Assembly: GCA_963795935.1 (NCBI GenBank)
Contig: CAWCJO010000025.1
Coordinates: 62,001 to 126,000 of the forward strand
Direction: 5' to 3'
DNA from: JAICMB01 sp963795935
Lineage (GTDB): Bacteria; Acidobacteriota; Terriglobia; Bryobacterales; Bryobacteraceae
Length of the DNA stretch: 64,000 bases
Part shown: in pieces, positions 40,915 to 50,255 of the stretch
Layout: every line of letters starts with the position of its first letter
How positions within the stretch are numbered: position 1 is the first letter of the stretch
Translations under genes and position numbers: made by a program
The notes under the pieces: model-generated
Told to the model about the DNA's origin: nothing
What the model saw: the letters and a program-made list of their open reading frames with translations, nothing else
The model's database searches: none

Positions 40915-42598
40915 ATGCCCCGACTCGCCGCAAATCCCCTTCTCTCGCCCGCCCTGCTCACCATGCTGTTATCTCTTCCGATGTTCTCGCAACCCACCGC
41001 GGACCTCATTCTGACCCGCGGAAAAATCTGGACCGTTAACCCGGCGCAGCCTCAAGCCGAGGCCGTCGCCTCCATCGGATCCACCATCGTCGCGGTCGGC
41101 GCTTCCGCCGACATTCAGAAGTGGGCCGGCCCCAAAACGCAAATTGTCGACCTCGGCGGCAAGCTCGTTCTTCCCGGCTTCAACGATTCCCACGTGCATT
41201 TCTACGAGGGCGGCTCGCAACTTTCCAGCGTGCAGCTCCGCGACACGAAGAGCCAGGCCGAGTTTCGCGAGCGCATCCGCCAGTTTGCCGCCAAGCAGCC
41301 CGCCGGCCGCTGGATTCTCAACGGCGAGTGGGACCACGAAAACTGGACCCCCGCCGCGCTCCCCACGCGCCAGCTCATAGACGAAGCCGCCGGCGATCAC
41401 CCCGTCTTTGTCAACCGGCTCGATGGACACATGGCGCTCGCCAACACGATTGCGCTCAAGCTCGCCGGAATCACCCGCAACACGCCCGATCCCCCCGGCG
41501 GCACGATTGTTCGCGACTCGAACGGCGAGCCCACCGGCGTTCTGAAGGATGCCGCCATGGGCGCCGTCGACCGCGTTATCCCGCCGCCCTCGGCCGACCG
41601 AAATGGCCGAGCGCATCCGCGCCGCCATGCGCTTCGCCGCCGAACATGGCGTCACCAGCGTCCAGGACATGTCGGCCGCCCCGGATATTTTCCGCGCGTA
41701 TCAGCGGCTGCTCAAATCCGGCGAGCTTACCGTGCGCATCTCCGGCCATCAGCCCCTGGCGTCGTGGAAACGTCTCGCCGATGTCGGCCTCCTGGCCGCT
41801 TTCGGCGGCCCGAATCTCCACATCGGCGGTCTCAAGGGTTTCGCGGATGGCTCCCTCGGTTCCACCACCGCGCTCTTCTTCGAGCCATACAACGACGCTC
41901 CCAACACCACGGGTCTGCCGAACGCGGAGATGATCCCGGAAAGCAAAATGGCCGCGCACATCGCGGATGCGGACCGCGCCGGTCTACAGGTCGCCATCCA
42001 TGCCATCGGCGACAAGGCCAATCACGACATCCTGGACATGTTTGAAGCCGCCGAAGCGAAGAACGGCCCGCGCGACCGCCGCTTTCGTATCGAGCATGCA
42101 CAACATCTTCTCCCCGCCGACATCCCGCGCTTCGCCAAGTTGCATGTCATCGCCTCCATGCAGCCTTATCACGCCATCGACGACGGCCGCTGGGCCGAAA
42201 AACGCATCGGCCACCAGCGCGCCAAAACGACCTACGCCTTCCGATCGCTGCTCGACACCGGCGCCGTGCTGGCCTTCGGCTCCGATTGGCCCGTCGCTCC
42301 CATGATCCCGATCCTCGGAATCTACGCCGCCGCGACGCGCCGCACCCTGGACGGCAAACACCCCGGCGGTTGGATTCCGGAACAGAAAATCACGGTGGAG
42401 GAAGCCATTCGCGCCTACGCCTGGGGCTCCGCCTATGCCAGCTTCGACGACAACATAAAAGGCGCCATCGCCCCCGGAAAGTTGGCCGACATGGTCGTCC
42501 TGTCCTCCGATATCCTGACCATCGATCCGGTAGAAATTCAGAAGGCTGAAGTGGACATGACGATCTTCGATGGAAAGCCCATTTACCGCCGCCGCTGA
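40915..42598 (+). CDS. Secreted YtcJ-like amidohydrolase, one frameshift
   Basis: About 560 residues when joined at a break near 41595. Signal peptide (LLSPALLTMLLSLPMFSQ), then the amidohydrolase TIM-barrel: TADLILTRGKIWTVNPAQPQ, metal motif LPGFNDSHVHFYEGG (HxH), GLKGFADGSLGSTTALFFEP (family ADGS), QVAIHAIGDKANHDIL (H), FRIEHAQHLLP (H), VLAFGSDWPVAPM (D), and the C-terminal GAIAPGKLADMVVLS. This matches amidohydrolase family 3 (YtcJ/N-substituted formamide deformylase-like). Substrate unknown. Its start could also be ATG 40885, ten codons upstream. Confidence 0.88.
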
Positions 42599-42618
42599 CC
42601 GCCCGGGGCGACTCATCT

Positions 42619-42760
42619 TTGACAGATTGCGGGGCTTCTTGAGAAAATATTGACGTAGGTTTGAGTGTCAGTCTACCCTCCCGGTCTCGCCAGTGTTCCG
42701 TGTCGGTCCGCGGTCGTACCCTGCCTCTTCCGAATTTTGAAAATCAGGAGTTGAAATTCC
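42619..42760 (+). promoter_or_regulatory. Leader and putative promoter of the RRM gene
   Basis: A TTGACA hexamer at 42619-42624 is followed about 19-20 bp later by AAAATAT. Between them and the ATG lies an untranslated leader of about 110 bp, with the RBS CAGGAG eleven bp before the start. Small RRM proteins in bacteria are often cold-regulated through the leader, but no specific structure is visible here. Confidence 0.35.
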
Positions 42761-43090
42761 ATGAGACTTTTTGTGGGCAATCTGCCTTACGGGGCCAGTG
42801 AGTCCGACATTGAAAGCTTCTTTGCGCAGGCCGGCGTGACCGTCGATGCCGTGAACGTAATGAGAGATCGTTTTTCGGGCGAAGCCCGCGGGTTCGGCTT
42901 CGTCGACATCAACGATCCGGCGGTGGCGAATCGCGCGGTGGAGGCGTGCAACGGCCGCGATCTGATGGGCCGCGCGCTGGTGGTCAATGAAGCCCGCCCG
43001 ATGGCCGCTCGCGAGGGCGGCGGCGGGGGCGGCGGCGGCCGAGGCGGCAATCGCAGCGGCGGCGGGGGCGGCGGCCGGAACCGCTGGTAA
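42761..43090 (+). CDS. RRM-type RNA-binding protein, glycine-rich tail
   Basis: 109 residues. One RNA-recognition motif: RNP2 LFVGNLPYG at residues 3-11 and RNP1 ARGFGFVDI near residue 43. A Gly/Arg tail (residues 86-109, GGGGRGGNRSGGGG) is like that of cyanobacterial and acidobacterial cold-induced RBPs. Likely an RNA chaperone. The stop abuts the thrC stop directly, with no spacer between the convergent genes. Confidence 0.92.
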   Translation: MRLFVGNLPYGASESDIESFFAQAGVTVDAVNVMRDRFSGEARGFGFVDINDPAVANRAVEACNGRDLMGRALVVNEARPMAAREGGGGGGGGRGGNRSGGGGGGRNRW

Positions 43091-44390
43091 TCAGTTCAAT
43101 AACAGCGCCGCGATCGCTTCCTCATCGTTCGGCGCCGGCGTGGGCTGGTTGCCGAACGCCGGCCGGATCGCGTCGCCGTTCGGCGCCTTTAATTGCCCGG
43201 TGTGGTAGCGGTAGATGTAATCGGGGTCCTTCAAAAGATTCCCGGTGAGCACCGCTACCACGTCGCAATCCCGTGCGATGGTCCCGTTCGCGGTCAGCTT
43301 GCGGATGCCTGCCAGGGTGGCCGCCGACGCCGGTTCGCAGCCGATTCCGCAGCGGCCGATCACCGCTTTCGCGTCGGCGATCTCCTGTTCCGTAACCGTT
43401 TCCACGACGCCGTTCGTTTCGTCAAGCTCCCGCCGCGCTTTCGGCCACGATACCGGGTCGCCGATGCGGATGGCGGTCGCCAGCGTCTCGGGGTTGGCGA
43501 CGCTGCGAAATTCCCGGGTCTGCATGAAATCGTAAAACGGCGCCGCTCCCGCGGCCTGCACGACGGCCAGCCGCGGCATCTTCTCGATAAACCCGAATTC
43601 CCGCAATTCGCGCAACGCCTTGCCGAATGCCGAGGTATTGCCGAGGTTGCCGCCCGGCAGCACGATCCAGTCCGGCGGATGCCACTCGCGCTGGTCGAGC
43701 ATTTCGAAAACGATGGTCTTCTGTCCCTCGATCCGAAACGGATTGATGGAGTTCAGAAGATAGATCCCGAGCCGGTCCGCCAGCCGCCGCACCAGCGCCA
43801 GAATCTGGTCGAAATTGGCGTCGACTCTGCAGCGTGCGGGCGCCGTATTCGAGGGCCTGCGCCAGCTTGCCATAAGATATGTTGCCGTGAGGGATGAAGA
43901 CAATCGCATCCAGCCCGGCGGCGGCGGCGTAGGCGGCCATCGATGCCGACGTGTTACCGGTGGAAACGCACGCGACGCGTTTCATTCCGAGCCGCACAGC
44001 CTGCGTTACCCCGCAGGTCATGCCGTTGTCCTTGAACGACCCGGTGGGATTGAACCCCTGGTGTTTGAACGCCAGCCGCGCCAGACCCCCGTATTTGGCC
44101 GCGAGCGGAGCGTCGAGCAGCGGCGTATTGCCCTCGCGCAACGAGACGGCCCGGGAGGCGTGCTCGTCGAACGGCAACAGCTCGCGATAACGCCAGACGC
44201 CGCTTTGATCGAGGACGGAGTTGCACATGCGCCGCTCCCTCCAGAGGCGCTTCAGCGCCGCAGCGTCGGCGTTGGCGCGGTCCATGCGCGCTTCGAGCAG
44301 GCCCCCGCACTTGGAGCAGACATAGATGGCGGCGGTGATGGGGTAGAGGGCGCGGCAACTGTGCTCGAAGCAGACCAGCTCGGATGGCAT
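43091..44390 (-). CDS. thrC: Threonine synthase, one frameshift
   Basis: PLP enzyme converting O-phosphohomoserine to threonine; about 433 residues, with an N-terminal zinc-ribbon-like segment (VCFEHSCRAL ... CSKCGGLLEAR). PLP lysine K120 lies in NPTGSFKDNGMT; the phosphate loop is VSTGNTSASMAAYAAAAG. After a break near 43835 the frame continues VDANFDQILALVRRLADRLG, NSINPFRIEGQKTIVFEML, VLPGGNLGNTSAFGKAL and GIGCEPASAATLAGIR. It lies 33 bp downstream of the HAD gene and is probably co-transcribed with it. Confidence 0.9.
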
Positions 44391-44423
44391 GGGGGTTCAT
44401 TCCCAGTACAGCACACGGGTGCG

Positions 44424-45039
44424 CTATGACAGGCGCGCGCGGACCGCGGCGGGAACGGTGGCGGGGGTTGTGACGCGAACGACGTCGAATCCGGCGGCGC
44501 GGGCGCTGGCCTCGCCGGCATCCGAGTCTTCGACGACGAGCGGACGTTGTGCGCCGAGCCGCTCGGCCGCGAGCAGATAAGGATCCGGGGCGGGCTTGTG
44601 ATTGCGGACGTCGCCGCCGCATACCAACGTTTGAAAATGTTGGAGCAGGCCGGCGCTCTCGAGCGCGGGCTCAATTTCCGAGCCGTCCGCTGGAGCTGAC
44701 GACGGCGAGCTTGTAGGAGCGCAAAGAAGCCAGAAATTCACCGCAGCGGGGAAAGAACGGAAGCTCGCGGGCGATCATGGCGCGGAAGCGGTCGCGCTTG
44801 ACGGGATATTGCGCCAGAAGCGCGTCGACGGTCACCGGCGGCGATGCCTGTTCGCAGAAACGAGCGAGCATGAGGCGTTCCGTGATTCCGATGCAGCTGG
44901 CGGCGTAAACATTCCAATCGAGCGCGATGCCGAACGGCGCGAGGATGTCTTTCCAGCAGCGGAAGTGGAGCGGTTCGGTGTCGGCGAGAACGCCGTCGAA
45001 GTCGAACAGAATCGCGTCATAAGCCGCCACGACTATCAT
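44424..45039 (-). CDS. HAD-superfamily phosphatase, one frameshift
   Basis: About 205 residues, of the beta-phosphoglucomutase / phosphoglycolate-phosphatase type. Motif I is ILFDFDGVLADTE (nucleophile D13, acid D15); motif II VVSSSGR lies at the break near 44690, where an extra C separates it from SEIEPALESAGLLQHF. Motif III is NHKPAPDPYLLA and motif IV LVVEDSDAG. A helical cap domain sits between motifs I and II. It might provide homoserine-pathway or sugar-phosphate housekeeping with thrC, but no specificity can be claimed. The start at 45039 is preferred over a start 30 bp upstream. Confidence 0.88.
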
Positions 45040-45481
45040 GGTCGCGCAGTCGAGGCGGGGGCCGGCCACCAGCGCGTGGACAAGCCGCGGCAGAGAAGAT
45101 TGGGTTTCGGAAGTGGGTTGCTGGCGCGTGATGCGGAATTACGTTGGCTGGCACGACGCCGTGGTCGCGGCAGCGGCGCTGCGATGAGGGGCAAAAGACA
45201 GAAGGATTTCACGTAAGCCTGGGTTTGTGCCCGGATCATATCCGCCGGTCTCATTGAAGTCGTACATGGCTCGGACGAACTGCCCGGGCACCGACGGGCA
45301 CAAGCAATGCGCGTGGTGCTCGCGCCCCAACCGCCAGCTTCGAAGACGGTTCCCGTTGAAGCGCTTCGAGCAAATATTTTTCGATGATCGCCTTCACGCC
45401 CCACAGCGGGATGCTAAAGCGCGTCCGTGGGGTGGCGGGGCGTAGCGGTAGGTGAATCCAGCGGGCGGCTATAATTTGTAC
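45040..45481. other. Intergenic region between HAD gene and ilvE
   Basis: 442 bp between divergent genes. Short frames on the minus strand (YDFNETGGYDPGTNPG, IEKYLLEALQREP) do not connect into a recognisable protein even allowing one-base shifts. It must hold the promoters of both flanking genes, but I see no clear hexamers. Confidence 0.5.
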
Positions 45482-46423
45482 ATGCTGAAGCCCACGGAGA
45501 AAATCTGGCACAACGGGCGTCTCATACCTTGGGACGACGCCCGTATTCATGTGCTGTCGCACGTGACGAGTTACGGCAGCTCGGTGTTTGAGGGGATTCG
45601 CTGCTATGCGACGCCTTCCGGACCGGCCATTTTCCGCGTGAAGGATCATGCGCGGCGGCTGTTGGACTCGGCCAAGATTTATCGCATGGAGCTTCCCTAC
45701 GATGGCGAGGAGCTGGCGGCGGCGATGCGCGAGCTGGTACAGGCGAACAATCTCGAGGCGTGCTATTTCCGGCCGATCGTCATGCGCGGATACGGCGATG
45801 TGAACGTGCTCGGACTCAATAATCCGATTGACGTGTACATCGCGTGCTGGGAATGGGGCAAGTATCTGGGCGAAGACGCGCTGGCGCAGGGCGTGGACGT
45901 GTGCGTTTCGAGCTGGACGCGGATCGCGCCGAACACGCTTCCGGCGTTGGCGAAGGCGGGCGCGAATTACATGAACTCGCAGCTCATCCGCATGGAAGCG
46001 CATCTGAACGGGTACGCGGAAGGGATCGCGCTCGATAACAACGGCTATGTCAGCGAGGGGTCGGGAGAGAACATTTTCGTGGTGAGAGACGGCAGGATTC
46101 TTACGCCGCCGCTGGGGGCGTCCGTGCTGCCGGGCATCACGCGCGACACCGTGATTCAACTGGCGCAGGGGCTGGGCATTCCGTTGGTCGAGACCATTGT
46201 TCCGCGGGAAATGCTGTATATCGCGGATGAAGTGTTTTTTTCCGGGACGGCGGCCGAAATCACTCCGATTCGGTCGGTGGACAAGATAGAAGTCGGGAAA
46301 GGCGCGCGCGGTCCCGTAACGGAGCGGCTGCAACGCGCATTTTTCGACGTAATCGACGGGAGCGCGCCGGACCATTTCGGCTGGCTCACTCCCGTGAATG
46401 TGCGGCAGCCCGTGGGAGTTTGA
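45482..46423 (+). CDS. ilvE: Branched-chain amino acid aminotransferase
   Basis: Fold-type IV PLP aminotransferase catalysing the last step of Ile/Leu/Val synthesis; 313 residues from ATG 45482 (MLKPTEKIWHNGRLIPWDDA). Family motifs: SYGSSVFEGIRCYATPSGP, FRPIVMRGYGDVNVLG, the PLP lysine K158 in PALAKAGANYMNSQLI, GYVSEGSGENIFVV, and LPGITRDTVIQLAQGLGI with EVFFSGTAAEITPI. Intact. The start upstream at 45452 is less likely because family members begin with the IWHNG segment. Confidence 0.95.
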   Translation: MLKPTEKIWHNGRLIPWDDARIHVLSHVTSYGSSVFEGIRCYATPSGPAIFRVKDHARRLLDSAKIYRMELPYDGEELAAAMRELVQANNLEACYFRPIVMRGYGDVNVLGLNNPIDVYIACWEWGKYLGEDALAQGVDVCVSSWTRIAPNTLPALAKAGANYMNSQLIRMEAHLNGYAEGIALDNNGYVSEGSGENIFVVRDGRILTPPLGASVLPGITRDTVIQLAQGLGIPLVETIVPREMLYIADEVFFSGTAAEITPIRSVDKIEVGKGARGPVTERLQRAFFDVIDGSAPDHFGWLTPVNVRQPVGV

Positions 46424-46664
46424 GCTGCGCGGCGGAGCGTAAACTGAAAAAGATTCCGCAAGCGCGACCCCGGCGGCCACCTCCCCCGAGATTCCCGTCT
46501 GGATCGCGCTTGCGGGCGATCTGCATCTACTTGTAGCAGCGGCGGCGCGAATGCGCCAGAGCAATCGGAAAGATAAGAGAGGGATTTCAACAGATGGTTT
46601 GCGCCGCGATTCCGCCACTTACAGACTCTCGACGTGGAAACGCTGTGTATAAACCGGCATCGCT

Positions 46665-47816
46665 ATGAAATGTATCGGCATGGATGTTGTCACGGGTGAA
46701 CACACCCAGATTTCTTTCGATGGGTCGATCGACGGCGTGGATACCCTGTTGACCGTTCCCGAGGAGCGCGTCTACCTCGCGCCGGGGTTCATCGACATAC
46801 AGGTGAATGGCTTTGCGGGCGTGGATTACAACGCGCCGGAGGCATCGCACGAAGCGATCGCGCACTCCATACGTTGCATGTACGCGACGGGCGTCGCGCG
46901 ATTTTTTCCGACCGTCATCACGGGATCGCCCGAGGGCATGGCCGGCGCGTTGCGGAACCTGGCGGCGGCGCGGGAGGCAATCCCGGAGGGCCGCGCGATG
47001 GAGGCGTTTCATGTCGAGGGGCCATATATCTCGCCGGAGGACGGGCCGCGCGGGGCGCATCCGCAGCGCTGGGTGCGGCCGCCCGACCTCGAAGAGTTTC
47101 GCCGTTTGCAGGATGCCGCGCGGGGGCACATCCGCTTAATAACGATATCGCCGGAATGGTCCGAGGCGCCGCATTTCATCGAGAGCGTTGTGAGCGGGGG
47201 GGTGGTGGTCAGTATCGGCCACACCAAGGCGGAGGCCGCGCAGATCGCGGACGCGGTGCGCGCCGGGGCCACGTTATCCACTCATCTCGGCAACGGCGCG
47301 CATGCCGTCATGTCGCGGCACCCGAACTATATTTGGGAACAGCTCGCCGAAGACCGGCTGAACGCCAGCTTCATCGTGGACGGAATCCATTTGGGGAATT
47401 CGTTCCTCAAGGTTGCCCTGCGCGCGAAAGGGACGGAGCGCGCCGTCCTGGTGACGGATGCAGTGATGCCGGCCGGCTGCAGTCCGGGACGTTACCGCTT
47501 GGGGGAGATCGACGTCGAACTGAGTGCGGACGGCAGCGTGCGCCTGGCGGGAGGGACGCGGCTGGCGGGGTCGGCGTTATTGATGGACCATGCGATCGGG
47601 AACGCGGTTCGCCTGGGGAACGTGAGTTTGCGGGACGCGGTCACGATGGCGACGCGCAATCCGGCGCGCGTCGGCAGGATCGCGCTGCGGCAGCGCGGCT
47701 TGGCGGCGGGCGAGCGCGCCGACCTGGTACGGTTCCGGTACGACGACGATGCGAAGGAGTTGCGCATCATCGAAACGTTTGTCGGCGGCGAGCGCGTGTT
47801 CCATGCAGCGGCGTAG
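46665..47816 (+). CDS. nagA: N-acetylglucosamine-6-phosphate deacetylase
   Basis: Converts GlcNAc-6-P to glucosamine-6-P and acetate in amino-sugar catabolism and cell-wall recycling; 383 residues, intact. Amidohydrolase motifs: YLAPGFIDIQVNGFAGVDYN, AFHVEGPYISPEDG, VSIGHTKAEAAQIADAV, STHLGNGAHAV (His of the metal/sugar site), SFIVDGIHLG and VLVTDAVMPAG with the catalytic Asp. The C-terminal GLAAGERADLVRFRYDD closes the beta-sandwich. No nagB or nagE neighbour. An att-like tRNA fragment lies 6 bp after the stop. Confidence 0.93.
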   Translation: MKCIGMDVVTGEHTQISFDGSIDGVDTLLTVPEERVYLAPGFIDIQVNGFAGVDYNAPEASHEAIAHSIRCMYATGVARFFPTVITGSPEGMAGALRNLAAAREAIPEGRAMEAFHVEGPYISPEDGPRGAHPQRWVRPPDLEEFRRLQDAARGHIRLITISPEWSEAPHFIESVVSGGVVVSIGHTKAEAAQIADAVRAGATLSTHLGNGAHAVMSRHPNYIWEQLAEDRLNASFIVDGIHLGNSFLKVALRAKGTERAVLVTDAVMPAGCSPGRYRLGEIDVELSADGSVRLAGGTRLAGSALLMDHAIGNAVRLGNVSLRDAVTMATRNPARVGRIALRQRGLAAGERADLVRFRYDDDAKELRIIETFVGGERVFHAAA

Positions 47817-47821
47817 CCGGC

Positions 47822-47842
47822 AGCGCTAACGGGAATCGAACC
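47822..47842. repeat. tRNA-Glu 3'-end fragment (outer att-like remnant)
   Basis: 21 bp (AGCGCTAACGGGAATCGAACC) identical to the T-arm/acceptor 3' end of tRNA-Glu(CTC) at 59027-59101, in the same orientation as the att copies at 52208 and 54507. The sequence beyond it does not match the cassette ends, so it may be the outer boundary of an older insertion or an unrelated relic. Confidence 0.5.
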
Positions 47843-48107
47843 ACCTTCGCTCCATCCAACGTGGTCCGATCCAGTCTTAAGCGGCAATTTCCACTGGAAA
47901 GCGTTCGGCTTCGTCCAAGAGAAACTGTCCGGAGCGGGCGTAGGAAGGATGCGCCAGCGGAGGAAGGGGCGCCAGCCCTTGTCCCGCCTCAACGCTGAAG
48001 CGGCCGGAGCCCGCGGCGTTCTGAATCGCACCCGCCAAAAACGCATCGGGTCGCGCCTTCCCGGCGCGCGGGCTGAAGCCGTTGCGCGGGCCGATCCTGT
48101 ATATACC

Positions 48108-48137
48108 TTGACAGGCATATACTTTGAGTAGTATATT
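48108..48137 (+). promoter_or_regulatory. Promoter with overlapping palindromic operator for ArsR gene
   Basis: TTGACA (48108-48113), an 18-bp spacer and TATATT (48132-48137) form a good sigma70-type promoter 6 bp ahead of the GTG start. ATATACT-TTGAGT-AGTATAT (48117-48136) is a perfect 7-bp inverted repeat covering the spacer and -10, the expected place for ArsR autorepression. The short leader means nearly leaderless translation. Confidence 0.65.
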
Positions 48138-48143
48138 AAGAGC

Positions 48144-48488
48144 GTGGAATCCGTGTTCGAAATCATTGCGGAGCCGAACCGCCGCGCGATATTGAGCCTC
48201 CTGGTCTCGTCGCAACAGTCGGTTGGAGAGATCGAGCGTCAACTTCGTATGCCGCAGCCGGCGGTGTCGAAGCACCTGCGAGTGCTGCGCGAGGCGGGTT
48301 TCGTCGAATCCACGGTGGACGCACAGCGCCGTCTGTACCGGCTGAAACCTGAACTACTGCAGGAGGTGGATGCCTGGCTGGCTCCGTTCCGCCGCTTCTG
48401 GTCCGCTCATGTAGACGCTCTCGAACGCCACCTCGACCGCATGGATCAATCCACATCAACGAAACGGAAGACAAGGAGAAGAAGATGA
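48144..48488 (+). CDS. ArsR-family winged-helix regulator
   Basis: 114 residues from GTG 48144. HTH: IAEPNRRAILSLLVSSQQSV, then GEIERQLRMPQPAVSKHLRV with recognition helix, and the wing LREAGFVESTVDAQRRLYRL. No metal-binding Cys motif, so it is the non-metal ArsR subtype usually paired with an AHSA1-like gene. The overlap of its stop with the next ATG (ATGA) supports one operon. It probably represses its own promoter at the adjacent palindrome. Confidence 0.92.
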   Translation: MESVFEIIAEPNRRAILSLLVSSQQSVGEIERQLRMPQPAVSKHLRVLREAGFVESTVDAQRRLYRLKPELLQEVDAWLAPFRRFWSAHVDALERHLDRMDQSTSTKRKTRRRR

Positions 48489-49039
48489 CCGATCGGGAGC
48501 AGTACACGCCAGGTCCCGCGAGCGGGGCGCAGGTGCGGAAGGACGGAGAGAAGTGGACGCTCATTCTGGTCAGAGACCTGCGCCACTCGCCGGAAAAAGT
48601 GTGGCAGGCGCTAACCGAGCCGGCGCACCTGCGCGAGTGGGCGCCCTTTGAGGCCGATGAGAACCTGGGTACGATTGGAACGGTGAAGCTCACCTGGATG
48701 GGAGCGGCGCCCACCCCGCTCGAAACAACAGTGACGCGAGCCGACGCACCCAAGGCGCTTGAGTACGACGATATGCGGTGGGAACTCGAAGCCAATGGTG
48801 GCGGCACGCGCCTGACGCTGTGGCACAAAATCGATCGCCGCTTCATCTCCATGGGCGCCGCCGGGTGGCACATTTGTTTCGATGTGCTGGATCGGCTTCT
48901 CGCCGGTCAGCCCATTGGACGCATCGCCGGCCCCGATGCCCTGAAGTTCGACGGTTGGCAGCGATTGAACGCCGAATACGCCAAGCAGTTCGGCGTTCAG
49001 ACGCCCGGTTGGCCGCCTCAGGCAGCTCCAAAGTCGTGA
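48485..49039 (+). CDS. SRPBCC/AHSA1-family protein
   Basis: 184 residues with the START-like AHSA1 fold: LILVRDLRHSPEKVWQALTE, PAHLREWAPFEADEN, TLWHKIDRRFISMGAAGWHI and FDGWQRLNAEYAKQFG. In ArsR-AHSA1 pairs the second protein is thought to bind small hydrophobic ligands or modulate stress responses. Translationally coupled to the ArsR gene. Confidence 0.88.
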   Translation: MTDREQYTPGPASGAQVRKDGEKWTLILVRDLRHSPEKVWQALTEPAHLREWAPFEADENLGTIGTVKLTWMGAAPTPLETTVTRADAPKALEYDDMRWELEANGGGTRLTLWHKIDRRFISMGAAGWHICFDVLDRLLAGQPIGRIAGPDALKFDGWQRLNAEYAKQFGVQTPGWPPQAAPKS

Positions 49040-49045
49040 ATCGAG

Positions 49046-49309
49046 GTGGATCGCAAAAGGAGTGCGCCCAGCACGCCGCGGAGGCGGCCATTGAACTGGA
49101 ATAAATGGGTTCGGCAGACCCACCGCTGGCTCTCCATTGCCTTTACGGTGGCTGTCATCGTGAACATCGTCGCCGTGGTACAGGGAAAGTATAGCTCCAG
49201 GGTGGGCCTCTTGGCGGTGTTCCCGCTCGCCTTGCTCCTGTTCACCGGTCTGTACTTGTTCGTGCTGCCGTATGCCAGCAAGTGGCGCAGCGGAGGACGC
49301 ATCGACTGA
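49046..49309 (+). CDS. Small two-helix membrane protein
   Basis: 87 residues from GTG 49046. Basic N-terminus, NKWVRQTHRWLSIAFTVAVI (PepSY-like W..R..H.W opening), a membrane helix to about residue 45, then a second helix, GLLAVFPLALLLFTGLYLFV. It is the third gene of the ArsR operon (6-bp gap). Function unknown. Confidence 0.65.
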   Translation: MDRKRSAPSTPRRRPLNWNKWVRQTHRWLSIAFTVAVIVNIVAVVQGKYSSRVGLLAVFPLALLLFTGLYLFVLPYASKWRSGGRID

Positions 49310-49468
49310 ACGGGCGGCCAGCCGCACGATGATGGCCCGGAGGCGTCGGGCCCGGCGGCCGCCGCCGGCGGTTTAGGTCGTAGGAGTGCGAGGAGGCGGT
49401 CGTGGGTCGAAGCTCGTTCTCCGCTCAGAAGTTTATCGCGCGCCTTTCCATGATGATAGGATGCAAAC

Positions 49469-49867
49469 GTGGCGACTCTAAACAGCATTGCGCCCTTTTT
49501 TATCGTAGACGATCTCCAGGCAAGCCTTGACTTTTATCGCTCCAAGCTGGGATTTGAGATCGCCTACACAGGCGGAGGAAATGGAGACGGCGAAGATTTC
49601 TTTGGTGGCGTGCAGCGCGACGGCGTGATGATCATGCTCAAGGCCATCACGGCCGAGATTCATCCCCAGCCGAATCGTTTCCGCCATGAATGGGCGCGCT
49701 GGGATGCGTACGTTTACACTTCCGATCCCGACTCGCTTTATTCGGAGTACGTCGCGAATGCCGTACCCATGCACCGCCCACTTGCCGACACCAGCGACGG
49801 CCTTCGAGCTTTCGAGATCGTCGACAACAGCGGGTATGCGATCTGCTTCGGACGGCCGCAAAATTAA
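49469..49867 (+). CDS. VOC-superfamily (glyoxalase/bleomycin-resistance fold) protein
   Basis: 132 residues from GTG 49469. Paired beta-alpha-beta-beta-beta units: APFFIVDDLQASLDFYRSKL, GFEIAYTGGG, MIMLKAITAEIHP, WDAYVYTSDPDSLYSEYVAN and FEIVDNSGYAICFGRP. Likely a metal-dependent dioxygenase-, lyase- or binding-type VOC protein; substrate unknown. Single gene, intact. Confidence 0.88.
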   Translation: MATLNSIAPFFIVDDLQASLDFYRSKLGFEIAYTGGGNGDGEDFFGGVQRDGVMIMLKAITAEIHPQPNRFRHEWARWDAYVYTSDPDSLYSEYVANAVPMHRPLADTSDGLRAFEIVDNSGYAICFGRPQN

Positions 49868-50255
49868 GGGCCAGCGGATGGCCACTGTTGTTCACCTGGG
49901 CCAATCACGGCGAGAAGCCGCTCGAGAACGCCCGGCGCCGGGGGATCGAAGTTGTTCGCGCCCGCATTGCGCTCGGCCTCCAGAAGCGAGGCTATGCCGG
50001 CGACGTGCAGGCGTCGCCCGCCCGCCGCGTTGGCGCCGAGGAGGGATTTTCGCAGACGTTCGGAAATGCGGGCTGTGCGACCTATCCTCCCGTTGACGCC
50101 GACCCGCGGGTTGCCACCATCGTTCCAGTAGTGGTCAGCTTCCGAGCTGCGCGCGATCCGCTCGCCATGTTCCAGGAGTCGGCTCGTCCCGCGGTCGCCG
50201 GGGTCCAGCCGGGGCGTACCTCGCGGTACGAGCCTAAAAACTCAGAAGGACCTGC
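49868..50255. other. Degenerate stretch, no intact gene
   Basis: 388 bp. One plus-strand frame reads TWANHGEKPLENARRRGIEV and RIALGLQKRGYAGDVQASPA, which looks like genuine coding sequence but has no recognisable family and is broken before and after. Likely the remains of a decayed gene. Confidence 0.4.

Noticed and set aside
45251..46618. 455-codon minus-strand frame opposite ilvE
   Set aside because: The plus strand carries all aminotransferase motifs; the antisense protein has no recognisable features.
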